Shown here in pieces: positions 18,531 to 27,058 of a stretch of DNA of 50,426 nt; position 1 is the stretch's first letter; the number at the start of each line of letters is the position of its first letter. Made by a program: the position numbers and the translations under genes. The notes under the pieces are model-generated. The model ran no database searches, was not told where the DNA came from, and worked only from the letters and a program-made list of their open reading frames with translations. The DNA is from an uncultured Clostridia bacterium (GTDB lineage Bacteria > Bacillota > Clostridia > Oscillospirales > Oscillospiraceae): the NCBI GenBank assembly GCA_946412355.1, contig CAMKGX010000009.1, forward strand, positions 1-50,426, given 5' to 3'.

Positions 18531-19811
18531 TTACGTTATAGCATTATGAACATAATATATTATTTCTTTCATTCTGTTGGAATTAGTTATAGGATTATGC
18601 TCTGCTTCTGCTTGCCTAATCGCATTTCGAATAAATTCTTCTCGCAATGATTCATTATTTATTAGATTAACCAATGATGTCTCGATATCGTTGGCATTTT
18701 CTATTACCAATCCGAGATTGTGTTCCTTAAAATATCTGATACTAGCAATTTTTTCGCTTCCATAAATTATCGAACACACGCCCGAAGCGAGCATATCTGC
18801 TATTTTTGTTGAGAAAGCATACTCTAGATCCTTCACGTTCCAAGGTCTCTGGCTTTCGATATGGAGGACAAAGTCACTGTTCTTTATTTCAGTTTGTAAT
18901 TGTTCATATGTTACTGGTCCATGAAGGTGAATGCCGTTTTCAGGTATAAGCGCTGACATATGTGCCCCTGTGCTTGAAGTAAATACGTCAATATGAAACC
19001 CCAATTTTTTTACTACGCACCCTATCTCAACAAGCGGTTCGCAACGGCCAACGGTTTCTCCTAGATTTCCTCCGTAAATAAAACGCACATGATGTTTGTC
19101 AAAAACTCGTGGGCTTTTCTCTGGTTTGATATTTGTGGCTTTCATTATTGTCTCACAGGGAACATTAAAAAACCGTTTATAGCTATCTTCGATTGCCTCG
19201 CACAAATAGACGCAATATGATGTTTGTTTCATCAATCGTTCATAAGATCTCTTAAAGTCATATCGGAATAGTCTATAAAACAATGTCTTTTTTTCATATT
19301 CCTTCAGATAGTATGTCTCCGATTGATGCACAACAATGGGCAGTCTATATTTATTTGCGAGAAAAACAGCCATATCCAGCAGATAAGAGAAATCTCCCGG
19401 CTGCACAAGAATCACTTGAGGGTTATACTTTTCTATCCATACTTGAAATTCTTTAGTGTTCCAAAGTTGGGTACTCCAAAGCAGTTTTCTTCCTAGCATT
19501 GCAATGTCTCTATGCTTGTGTCCGCCAGCCGCTGAGACTCTGGCTGCAGTTCCCAAATCTGCTTCATTGACGAGTTCTACAGTCTTTCCAACAGTGCCCT
19601 TTATTGGATGCATAATTTTTTGAACAAGCTCATTATCTGTCACTCGGAAGAAGTGTTTGCATACATGAATGTTTGGATTCATTTCCTTAATGTAGAACTG
19701 TGCAACGTTGTCCGGATTGTACGTCATGAAATAAGTTGCCAGTGTGCTTCCCATGGAGTCTTCTTTTGAAAACGCTGTATGGCTGATTACAAGTACTCTT
19801 GGATATTCCAT
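18531..19811 (-). CDS. family 4-like glycosyltransferase
   Basis: This 426-residue protein has GT-B features. The N-terminal half contains VLVISHTAFSKEDSMGSTLA and VILVQPGDFSYLLDMAVFLA. The C-terminal half has RFIYGGNLGETVGRCEPLV and FSTKIADMLASGVCSIIYG, positioned like the donor-binding domain. AGAGGG lies five bases before the ATG. It should transfer one sugar of the repeat unit. The motifs differ from the standard E-x7-E glycosyltransferases here, so the exact family is less certain. No lesions are seen. Confidence 0.72.
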   Translation of the reverse strand: MEYPRVLVISHTAFSKEDSMGSTLATYFMTYNPDNVAQFYIKEMNPNIHVCKHFFRVTDNELVQKIMHPIKGTVGKTVELVNEADLGTAARVSAAGGHKHRDIAMLGRKLLWSTQLWNTKEFQVWIEKYNPQVILVQPGDFSYLLDMAVFLANKYRLPIVVHQSETYYLKEYEKKTLFYRLFRYDFKRSYERLMKQTSYCVYLCEAIEDSYKRFFNVPCETIMKATNIKPEKSPRVFDKHHVRFIYGGNLGETVGRCEPLVEIGCVVKKLGFHIDVFTSSTGAHMSALIPENGIHLHGPVTYEQLQTEIKNSDFVLHIESQRPWNVKDLEYAFSTKIADMLASGVCSIIYGSEKIASIRYFKEHNLGLVIENANDIETSLVNLINNESLREEFIRNAIRQAEAEHNPITNSNRMKEIIYYVHNAIT

Positions 19812-19909
19812 TTTTCCCTCTTATTAAACATCTGTGGTCGCTCGGTTGTCTCACATATTTGACGGATTAATCCATTTCTTTCGCTGTACTAATTGTCAGT
19901 TCTTATATA

Positions 19910-20891
19910 TTACATTTGAAAGTCTCGCATGATCGTTTTTATAGCAATATGACTCAATGCGGCAATACCTATGGTAAGGGCAAAGAACAGCAAGGCATTT
20001 ATAAACGTCAGGTCTACCATCCACAGGGTATAGCCATGGGTCAGATAGATCTCATAAGAAACGACCCCCAGATAATACAATGGGGCAAGAAGCCGTTTTC
20101 CTACTGCCGCTGGGATGATCAACAACGAAACTGCGAAGCCGGTAGCCATAAGCATATCCAGGCAGTTTTGGATCTGCGCAGGTGTTGTGCGGAACACTGG
20201 GATTTGCTTGATTCCGAGCAGCATGATAGCCAGCACCGCAATACCACAAATCACTTTATTCTTCTTTAATACCGCAAACCACGACTTATAATCTGACAAC
20301 GCAACGCCAAGGATGAATGTCAATGCCTGTCTTGCATACAACATGCGCATGAAAAGCAGAATAACGAGCCCTATTAGAATCCACGCACTGTAACGGACCT
20401 TCTGATCCTTTATAAATCGCATTCCGAAGTAGTACAGCGCATACCACGCAAACTGATATGTAATATACCATCCGAGATAGTACTTAGAGTGAACCGCTGT
20501 CAAATCAACCAGTACATCCCATACCGAGGAATACCCCCCCCCGAATAGGAATTGTTGCCACCTCAATGATCAGGTAAGGGATATAGACCGATACAAAACG
20601 CTTCTTCCAATAGTCCTGATATCCATTTTTCTTCCACGACTCATTGATCCCATACCCAGACAGGATTAAAAACATAGCAACGCCTATGCCGCCAAGAGGA
20701 GTCAAATAACGTATATGAAAGTATTCTCCAAGATGTCCATATACAACGATGGCAATTGCCAGACCTTTTCCGATCATCGAGTAATCTTTGCTGAACGGAA
20801 GATTGACAAGTAACTCTTTCTTTCGGAGGGCAACAGCTGCCGTAACAAAAAACACGGAGAAGATCGCAAGATACATCAATGCAGCTTTCAT
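19910..20891 (-). pseudogene. acyltransferase-3 family protein, poly-G phase-OFF
   Basis: This is a third acyltransferase-3 gene with a homopolymer switch. The first part (from ATG 20891) encodes IGKGLAIAIVVYGHLGEYF, with the conserved His, and FLILSGYGINESW. It then goes out of frame after nine G and stops at 20505. The second part, in another frame to 19910, carries YYLGWYITYQFAWYALYYF, later helices and SYEIYLTHGYTLWMVDL. Eight (or eleven) G would produce one 326-residue protein reading IPIRGGYSSVWDVLVDL. Both halves are otherwise undamaged, so a reversible OFF state is likely. Substrate and acyl group are unknown. O-acetylation of the polymer is the usual role of the family. Confidence 0.85.
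20534..20542 (-). repeat. poly-G tract (9 G on coding strand), acyltransferase 3
   Basis: Nine uninterrupted C on the plus strand lie at codons about 117-119 of the acyltransferase at 19910-20891. The frame breaks exactly here. Eight or eleven G restore it. Confidence 0.9.
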
Positions 20892-20935
20892 GGTTTGTTC
20901 ATCATCTTTCGTACATGTTTGTAGTTTATATATGC

Positions 20936-21730
20936 TTATTTTTTTACAGTGCGAATCCCAATATAGTAATTCTTCAATATTTCGTTAAACTGCAAAGTGC
21001 ACTTCTCTCTCTTTGAAAACTTATACGCGCTGCGGATGGCCAGAAGGTGAGCTATGTGTGGATAGCAGGTGTATAGAACTTTTCCTGCTGTTTGAAAAAA
21101 ATCTTCGTTAAACCCAGTAAACCAACTGCTCTCCGTCTGGTCTATTCCTGCTATATCCACGGGTGAACGGTATACTGACACGCCCTTATCCAGCATTTCC
21201 ATGAGGAAAATAGTATCTTCACCGCTCTTGTTGGGTGTTCCTGTGCCAAAATTCTCGTGGAAATGCAGATTATGAGCTTTCAGTACATCCCGCTTAATGA
21301 CAAGCCCACACACGCCCGATGATGACATATTGCGTCGAGTCGCTTTCTCAAAGCGCTCGATTCGTTTCATACTGATTTTTCTCGTAGCGGAAAGATCGTG
21401 TATATTAAATTTTATAGCATCTGCTTCCGGATGCTTTTCGAACTCTGCAACGATCTTCCCTTCATATCCATCAGAAAACACAAGATCGTCATCGGAAAAC
21501 AGCAGGAGGTCAGTCTTCTGTGATGAATGAGCAAGTGCAATATTTCGATTGCGACTTAAACCTCGTGTATCAGTAGTTATCATTTTGACCTGGTGCCCAT
21601 TTATCTCTTCTTCACAGTAGTCATTACGATCTGCTTGATTCGCAATGACAGCATCTGTTTGGAGATTCATTGACTTGTATTTTGACAAGTCAATTTGGTG
21701 CATTGTTGTTACTAAAATTGTGATTTTCAT
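20936..21730 (-). CDS. family 2 glycosyltransferase
   Basis: This 264-residue GT-A type enzyme opens with MKITILVTTMHQIDLSKY. TRGLSRNRNIALAHS marks the nucleotide-binding region, and LLLFSDDDLVFSDGY has three Asp that fit the metal-binding DxD. It is slightly short and carries a tail of basic helices. It lies between the epimerase gene and a phase-variable acyltransferase, so it may add the residue made by the epimerase, although this is only context. Confidence 0.8.
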   Translation of the reverse strand: MKITILVTTMHQIDLSKYKSMNLQTDAVIANQADRNDYCEEEINGHQVKMITTDTRGLSRNRNIALAHSSQKTDLLLFSDDDLVFSDGYEGKIVAEFEKHPEADAIKFNIHDLSATRKISMKRIERFEKATRRNMSSSGVCGLVIKRDVLKAHNLHFHENFGTGTPNKSGEDTIFLMEMLDKGVSVYRSPVDIAGIDQTESSWFTGFNEDFFQTAGKVLYTCYPHIAHLLAIRSAYKFSKREKCTLQFNEILKNYYIGIRTVKK

Positions 21731-21778
21731 CTATTTTCAGCCCTTAATAATGCTAATTCAATTAGTTGATTAGTGAAC

Positions 21779-22840
21779 TTAAAAAATGTCTCTTACTATT
21801 TGAATCGTTCTTATTATTCCACTTTTAAGGTCATATTCAGACTTCCATCCAAGCTCATGTAATTTTCTTCCATCCAATCTCGCCTTTGTCGCCGTACTGT
21901 ATCCGGCAGCTTCAAGGGCATCTGGGATTTCAAAAACGACTTCTTTCCCGTTCATCTTCGCAATAATGGCAGCCAAGTCCCTTAACATAATATCTGAATT
22001 CTCATCTGCTATATTGTATGCCTCCCCACTCTCTCCATAGAGGAGAACGGTCAGCACGCCTGCTACGGAATCCGCTACATACTGATAGCTGTAGTATTGA
22101 TTGCCCGCAGACTTAAGGACAACATCTTCTCCTGCGATTCCCTTCTTGATAAACTGACTAATGGCCTTAGTGTCGGACATAAGCATTGTCGGCCCATAGG
22201 TCCGTGTCAGGCGCGGGATAACAATGTCTAGTCCCTTCTGAGCTTTATACGCCTGGCACAGTGCCTCTCCACAACGCTTGCTTTCAGGATACCCCGCTCT
22301 TAACGTGTTGGAATTTATATAACCACAATAGCTCTCCTCAAAGAACTCCACATCTCCTCGGTTCTCGCCGTATACTTCATTGGACGAAGCAAAGGCAAAT
22401 CGTGTTGCATGATGCTCCACAGCAAAATCCAGCATGTTCTGGAGGCCAATGATGTTGGTGGTTATCGTACCAATAGGGTCGGTGGAGTACTGCATGGGAT
22501 GAGTATTTGACGCAAGGTGCAGCACATAATCTACCGTACCCAAGTCATTCCGTTTGAAGGGAATCTTTACATCATATGGAATAAAGACAAAGCGTGGATC
22601 ATCCGCATACTTGCTGAACCGAGCCTTTGCCTTCTCTTCGCTACGTCCCAATCCATAAACCGTGCAGTTTAATCCATCAATTATATTTTTTTCAAGAATT
22701 ACATCCACGAGAAAGCTGCCAATCATGCCCGTAGCACCGGATAGCAGAAGGCTTTTATTCTTGAGCTTTCCCCAAGGAAGATTCAGTGATTTCACATAAT
22801 TGATATCTTCCATATAAAGGTTGTTATCATAGAGATTCAT
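21779..22840 (-). CDS. NAD-dependent epimerase/dehydratase (extended SDR)
   Basis: This 353-residue extended SDR has the Rossmann motif LLLSGATGMIGSFLVDVIL near residue 30, the active-site stretch RAGYPESKRCGE (YxxxK) and the downstream IPRLTRTYGPTML. It should oxidise, epimerise or dehydrate a nucleotide-activated sugar or alditol for the polymer. I chose the ATG at 22840 because GGAGATAA precedes it. The in-frame extension to 22951 overlaps the upstream gene. Its position two genes after the IspD-like cytidylyltransferase allows a role in making a CDP-linked precursor, which is a guess. Confidence 0.82.
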   Translation of the reverse strand: MNLYDNNLYMEDINYVKSLNLPWGKLKNKSLLLSGATGMIGSFLVDVILEKNIIDGLNCTVYGLGRSEEKAKARFSKYADDPRFVFIPYDVKIPFKRNDLGTVDYVLHLASNTHPMQYSTDPIGTITTNIIGLQNMLDFAVEHHATRFAFASSNEVYGENRGDVEFFEESYCGYINSNTLRAGYPESKRCGEALCQAYKAQKGLDIVIPRLTRTYGPTMLMSDTKAISQFIKKGIAGEDVVLKSAGNQYYSYQYVADSVAGVLTVLLYGESGEAYNIADENSDIMLRDLAAIIAKMNGKEVVFEIPDALEAAGYSTATKARLDGRKLHELGWKSEYDLKSGIIRTIQIVRDIF

Positions 22841-22842
22841 AT

Positions 22843-23831
22843 TTATCTCCCTAACGCCAGGTGAATCGGACTCCTTTTTAATACCTCGTTTATGCCCGCG
22901 CAAGCCAGAATTGTAATCAGAAGTGTAATAAGATTTAATGCAATATGCCACACGATTCCTTCTGAAAGCACCTTTGATAGAACTTGTTTACAGAGCATAA
23001 TAAAAAACTGATTCATACAAAGGAAAGCTATAGAATTCACACTGAGATATAATACCCCTCCAACTTTGGAGGGAATACTTTCCACGATTTTTCGGGAAAC
23101 TCCCCAATAAGCAAGCGTGCCCGAGACAGCGTTGATGATGTATAGCAAACAATTATGGTATCTTGCTGACCTCATATCGCATGAGCCGTTAATTAGCGCT
23201 AAAACCGCTTCAATTGACAATAACAGTACTACTATTCGCCATTCATTTAATAAGGTGAAAATGCTTTTCTCGTATTCTTTTATCTTCTCTCCGACGAACA
23301 TAAACAGCAACGCTACTGCCAGCGGTTCAATACACAAAGGAAGCATGATGTCTGATAGCGATGAATATGCCATGCCAACCACTGCTACCAATACTATTAG
23401 TGCCCACTTTGCTTTACTAACGCTTTCCCTATCACAGCATATACAACGTTGCAAAGCCAAAAGCACGGAAGAAACCATTACGCTGGAGCAAACGGCATGT
23501 TCGCCATATCTGTAGGGTAGAGCAATACTGCGCGAATGGCCTTTTCAATTGACTGATTCATCGCGCCAGCATTTACAGAAAAACATAAAAGGAGCATGTA
23601 GAACGTTGCAAATGAAGCATAAGGAATCATCACAGATTTAGCACGTTTTTTTGCTACCTCCGCAACGCTATATTCATTATTCCATAAGTAACCACTGACG
23701 ACAAAGAACAACGGCATATGAAAGGATTGAATATACGTATGAACGATATCCCCCCAGCCAACATGGTCAAATACCATGAGGAAGATTGCAAATCCCTTCA
23801 ACAAATCCAGTTCTTTATTACGTCCCTTCAT
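22843..23831 (-). pseudogene. acyltransferase-3 family pseudogene (nonsense plus frameshift)
   Basis: This is a fourth acyltransferase-3 gene, here without a long G tract. The start ATG (23831) overlaps the upstream stop. ELDLLKGFAIFLMVFDHVGW and MPLFFVVSGYLW identify the family. The frame meets TAA at 23480-23478 (codon 118), inside what should read PFAPALWFLPCFWL, so a Leu codon TTA probably became TAA. The same frame continues for about 25 codons, then a one-base loss in the GGGAAA around 23424-23430 shifts to the frame that encodes the remaining helices to 22843. With one base restored the length is 330 codons, normal for the family. Two independent lesions mean a dead gene rather than a switch. 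Confidence 0.8.
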
Positions 23832-24544
23832 TTCAGCCAATTATCCTTGTCCGACTTCAAATACGCTTTGAACATCTCAAGATCGTCCTTAGTAGTCAGT
23901 TTTATATTCTTATCAGAGCCAGCTGCAAAATAAAGACGCACGCCCAACTCTACCATCATGGTGTTTGTGTAATGGGAACCATAGATGCCAATCCCTTTTT
24001 CATAAGCCTCATGGTACTTAGAGTCAAGGAGATCAAACCGATACGCTTGCGGTGTAGAGACACGCCGAAGCGTTTCCCGTGGTATAAACTTGGTTGTACT
24101 AATCTCGTCATCAATGACAAAAATCTGCTCGTTATACGGAAGAGATGTAACGGCATTTCCGTGCTCTTGTGCCTTACGAATAACATCTGTCAAGACAGTT
24201 TCATCAACAAGTGGGCGAATTCCATCGTGGATGATGATAATATCTTCGGCTGCAACTTTATCTTCAAGGTTATAAACGCCATTTCGGATAGACTCTTGTC
24301 CAGTATTGCCGCCGGACACAATCCACTTAAGCTTAGTTATATTAAACTGCTTCGCATAAGCCCAAACAACATCGTGCCAGCCGTCAATACATACAACTTC
24401 AATCGCATCGATCTGTGGATGCTTCTGAAATCCTTCAAGTGTATAAATCAGAACGGGTTTATCATAAACATTAATAAACTGCTTCGGGATATCCTGACCC
24501 ATTCTTGCGCCAGAACCGCCGGCAATAATTATAGCTGTTGTCAT
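23828..24544 (-). CDS. IspD/TarI-like cytidylyltransferase
   Basis: This 238-residue enzyme has the IspD/TarI fold. IIIAGGSGARMGQDIPKQF is the CTP-binding loop, and IHDGIRPLVDETVL is the conserved middle motif. It could make CDP-methylerythritol (IspD) or CDP-ribitol (TarI). Because it sits directly behind licD in a polysaccharide operon, a CDP-alditol donor for LicD is more likely than isoprenoid synthesis. The TGA overlaps the next ATG. It starts 15 bp after the upstream licD. Confidence 0.8.
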   Translation of the reverse strand: MTTAIIIAGGSGARMGQDIPKQFINVYDKPVLIYTLEGFQKHPQIDAIEVVCIDGWHDVVWAYAKQFNITKLKWIVSGGNTGQESIRNGVYNLEDKVAAEDIIIIHDGIRPLVDETVLTDVIRKAQEHGNAVTSLPYNEQIFVIDDEISTTKFIPRETLRRVSTPQAYRFDLLDSKYHEAYEKGIGIYGSHYTNTMMVELGVRLYFAAGSDKNIKLTTKDDLEMFKAYLKSDKDNWLK

Positions 24545-24559
24545 CTATTAACCTCTATC

Positions 24560-25369
24560 TTATAAATACCCATGCTCTAAATCACATAGTTTATAATCAT
24601 GATGTGAAACTTGACGGTCTTTTGGTGGTAATTTTCTCCAATCGCCATAAATTGCAGTCAAATATGCATCCGCCTGTTCAACGCCAAGTATTGTAAAGCC
24701 TTCAAACACGTATTCTTTAGGTTTGCCAAAAAATGAAGTTGGAACAATTTCTTTTTCCCACCAGTTTCCTACAAGATTACCGGCCCATGTGCTTTCTTCA
24801 AAACTATATCTCGAACACATTCGACTAATACTTTTCCTTAGCTCTATATTATCTACTATGCAGTTTGGAATCGAGCGCATTACAAGAACAACTGCATTTT
24901 TATATAAACTTCTTCCTTTCCTAACGCCAGTAATTCTTGCTAAGTAAAGTTGATATTTTTTCTTAATCCTCGCATACCATCTCAAATCTGGCTTATCCGA
25001 TGTTCCTATTCCATCAATCGGGAAAATGTCGAGGTAAATGCCACGTCTAAGTCCTGTATGAACATTTTCGACAAGTGTTGTTGTTGTATCGTACAATTTG
25101 GCAAAAGGATAACAATAACTTTTGTCCTCGGAGTATTCGGTTTCCAAAAGGTATTTACCAAACACTCTGTGATCCATTATTTTAGCTAGTTTTTCATAGT
25201 CTGATCTTGGCATGCCTATATCAATATCATCATCCCAAGGAATAAATCCATTGTGCCTTACTGCCCCTAGCAAAGTACCGCCAATTGCATAATACCTCAG
25301 ATTATTCTCGCGGCAATAATGATCAAACCATCTAAGCATTTCCAATAGTTTTGTTTGTAGCTCCGTCAT
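24560..25369 (-). CDS. licD: LicD family phosphotransferase
   Basis: This is a second LicD-type protein, 269 residues, with YYAIGGTLLGAVRHNGFIPW followed by DDDIDIGMPRSDYEKL. It is clearly paralogous to the one at 12364 but divergent in its C-terminal half, which suggests a different donor or acceptor. I placed the start at the ATG at 25369, preceded by GAGGGAAG. The upstream TTG at 25384 is unlikely. It is followed by the IspD/TarI-like gene, whereas the other licD is followed by a LicC-like gene. That gives two donor/transferase modules in one locus. Confidence 0.88.
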   Translation of the reverse strand: MTELQTKLLEMLRWFDHYCRENNLRYYAIGGTLLGAVRHNGFIPWDDDIDIGMPRSDYEKLAKIMDHRVFGKYLLETEYSEDKSYCYPFAKLYDTTTTLVENVHTGLRRGIYLDIFPIDGIGTSDKPDLRWYARIKKKYQLYLARITGVRKGRSLYKNAVVLVMRSIPNCIVDNIELRKSISRMCSRYSFEESTWAGNLVGNWWEKEIVPTSFFGKPKEYVFEGFTILGVEQADAYLTAIYGDWRKLPPKDRQVSHHDYKLCDLEHGYL

Positions 25370-25391
25370 ATTATCTTCCCTCAAATACAGG

Positions 25392-26210
25392 CTATTTTTC
25401 TTCTCCTTTATTCCATGCCTCCATCATGAATAAGTGTCGAATTCCATTCGGTAATATTTTTTTGTCACACATCAGATAAATCATTCTTCTAAAAGGGAAT
25501 CCAACTTTTATAAGTATTGAAATTGGGAAACGATATCTTGTGTTTAAAACGCAATATGCTTTACGAAAGGCAAAGTACTTTTCAAGAAAGTCCTGAAAGT
25601 GTGTCTTGTGTACCAATACTCTAGAGCCATCGCATAAGTAACACCCTTCTCTTAATTCCTTATCAAAGTAGGAGAGAATCCCGCATATCAGAGCAAAGTT
25701 TACCCCCTCTCGTCCCATAGCTGGGATTGTCTTTATTGAACTAATAGGAAGATATGGATACCGTTTATAGACATCTGCATATCCACACAACTGATCATTA
25801 TCTCGAGAAAAAGTACCAAATATAACTGCTTCCGGGGATGCCCATGCATTAATCTGCTTCTCAAACTGTTCTTGACTAATTGGTTTCCTCTTATCAGCAT
25901 ACCCACCCAAACTTTCACAATATACGGAATATAACGCTTCTTTATATTTTAATGGGTCAATGACATTTGTATAAAAATTTCTATTACCTTTATTTATTTC
26001 ATAGCGCCGTTTTGCTTTTAATTCATCAATATTAAACGGCGTGTCTTTAATGACGTACCAGAATTGTGTCTCCTGGTTGCAGTCAAAATCAGTCGTCCAT
26101 CTGGCAATCCATGCGCCAGAATGTTCACCCCAATTAATCTTCTTTATATCAACTTTTTCGTGAGGGAAATACTCGAACTCCAAGCAATGATGGATTATGT
26201 GTGATTTCAT
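25392..26210 (-). CDS. GNAT/FemAB-like acyltransferase, putative
   Basis: This 272-residue soluble protein has features of the GNAT/FemAB superfamily: ELKAKRRYEINKGNRNFYTN, a central strand region with QLCGYADVYKRYPYLPISSI, and a later YLCDGSRVLVHKTHFQDFL. It may transfer an acyl or aminoacyl group to a sugar amine, but no substrate can be named. Homologues are common in EPS loci as hypothetical proteins. I prefer the ATG at 26210 because GAGGA lies seven bases upstream. A TTG six bases earlier is possible. Confidence 0.55.
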   Translation of the reverse strand: MKSHIIHHCLEFEYFPHEKVDIKKINWGEHSGAWIARWTTDFDCNQETQFWYVIKDTPFNIDELKAKRRYEINKGNRNFYTNVIDPLKYKEALYSVYCESLGGYADKRKPISQEQFEKQINAWASPEAVIFGTFSRDNDQLCGYADVYKRYPYLPISSIKTIPAMGREGVNFALICGILSYFDKELREGCYLCDGSRVLVHKTHFQDFLEKYFAFRKAYCVLNTRYRFPISILIKVGFPFRRMIYLMCDKKILPNGIRHLFMMEAWNKGEEK

Positions 26211-26212
26211 AC

Positions 26213-27058
26213 TCAATTCCTCGCCAGCTTTTGAAATACCCAGCCTCTAACCTTATTCGGCATCAGCACCTGAACAGCAAGGCGCTCACAAATATTGACT
26301 AGGTATCGAGGAAAACTGATGATGCTATTGCGTAACATGTACCTTTGCAGATTGGCTTCGCTCTTAAAATACTTCCAGCCTCCGCGGCGCTGGTACATCT
26401 CCTCTCCGACGCGGACATTTACAAGATTCTCAGGTATGTTGCCGAACTGTTTCCCTGCAAGTGCCAATCGAATCCATAGATAATAGTCTTCCTCACAATA
26501 CCAATCTATGTAGCCGCCCACTTCAGCCACATCGTCTTTCATAAACATTACGGTGACCTGATTCATCGGGCAGCGTTTTTTCATGTACTGCTTAATCTCT
26601 TCATCCGTCTCCGGCACAATTCGGCTGCCTGCCTTTTGGGATATATCCGTTGGATCAACCGCTGTGATAAACTCTGTGATATACCCTCCGACGACAGAGA
26701 CACCAGGATGTTCAGCAAAATACTGAATTTGCTTTTGAAATCTATCAGGTACCGACAGGTCATCAGCATCCATCAGCGCAATTAAATCACAAGAGCAATT
26801 ATCAAAGCAGACTCTACGCGCTTCTCCATGGCCAACATTTTTCTCAAGTCGTATCACTTTAAAGGCTATTGAGCCATTCATGGTTTGCTGGTATTTATTA
26901 ATAACGGCTTCAATGCTCTCCGGAATAGGCCCGTCAACAGTCAGAACAATTTCTGTCGGTTTAAGTGTTTGCTCAATAATGCTTGATAACGCCGCATCAA
27001 AGTGAGCCGCATTGTCACCGCCATATACACACATTGATACGGAGAATTCATTACTCAT
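26213..27058 (-). CDS. family 2 glycosyltransferase
   Basis: This 281-residue GT2 has FSVSMCVYGGDNAAHFDAAL at the start, PTEIVLTVDGP and the LIALMDADDLSVPDRF metal motif near residue 97. CPMNQVTVMFMKDDVAEVGG and WCEEDYYLWIRLALAG follow, as in rhamnosyl- or galactosyl-type GT2 enzymes. It lies directly after the initiating transferase with a 4-bp ATGA overlap, so it may add the second sugar of the repeat unit. The exact sugar is unknown. Confidence 0.88.
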   Translation of the reverse strand: MSNEFSVSMCVYGGDNAAHFDAALSSIIEQTLKPTEIVLTVDGPIPESIEAVINKYQQTMNGSIAFKVIRLEKNVGHGEARRVCFDNCSCDLIALMDADDLSVPDRFQKQIQYFAEHPGVSVVGGYITEFITAVDPTDISQKAGSRIVPETDEEIKQYMKKRCPMNQVTVMFMKDDVAEVGGYIDWYCEEDYYLWIRLALAGKQFGNIPENLVNVRVGEEMYQRRGGWKYFKSEANLQRYMLRNSIISFPRYLVNICERLAVQVLMPNKVRGWVFQKLARN

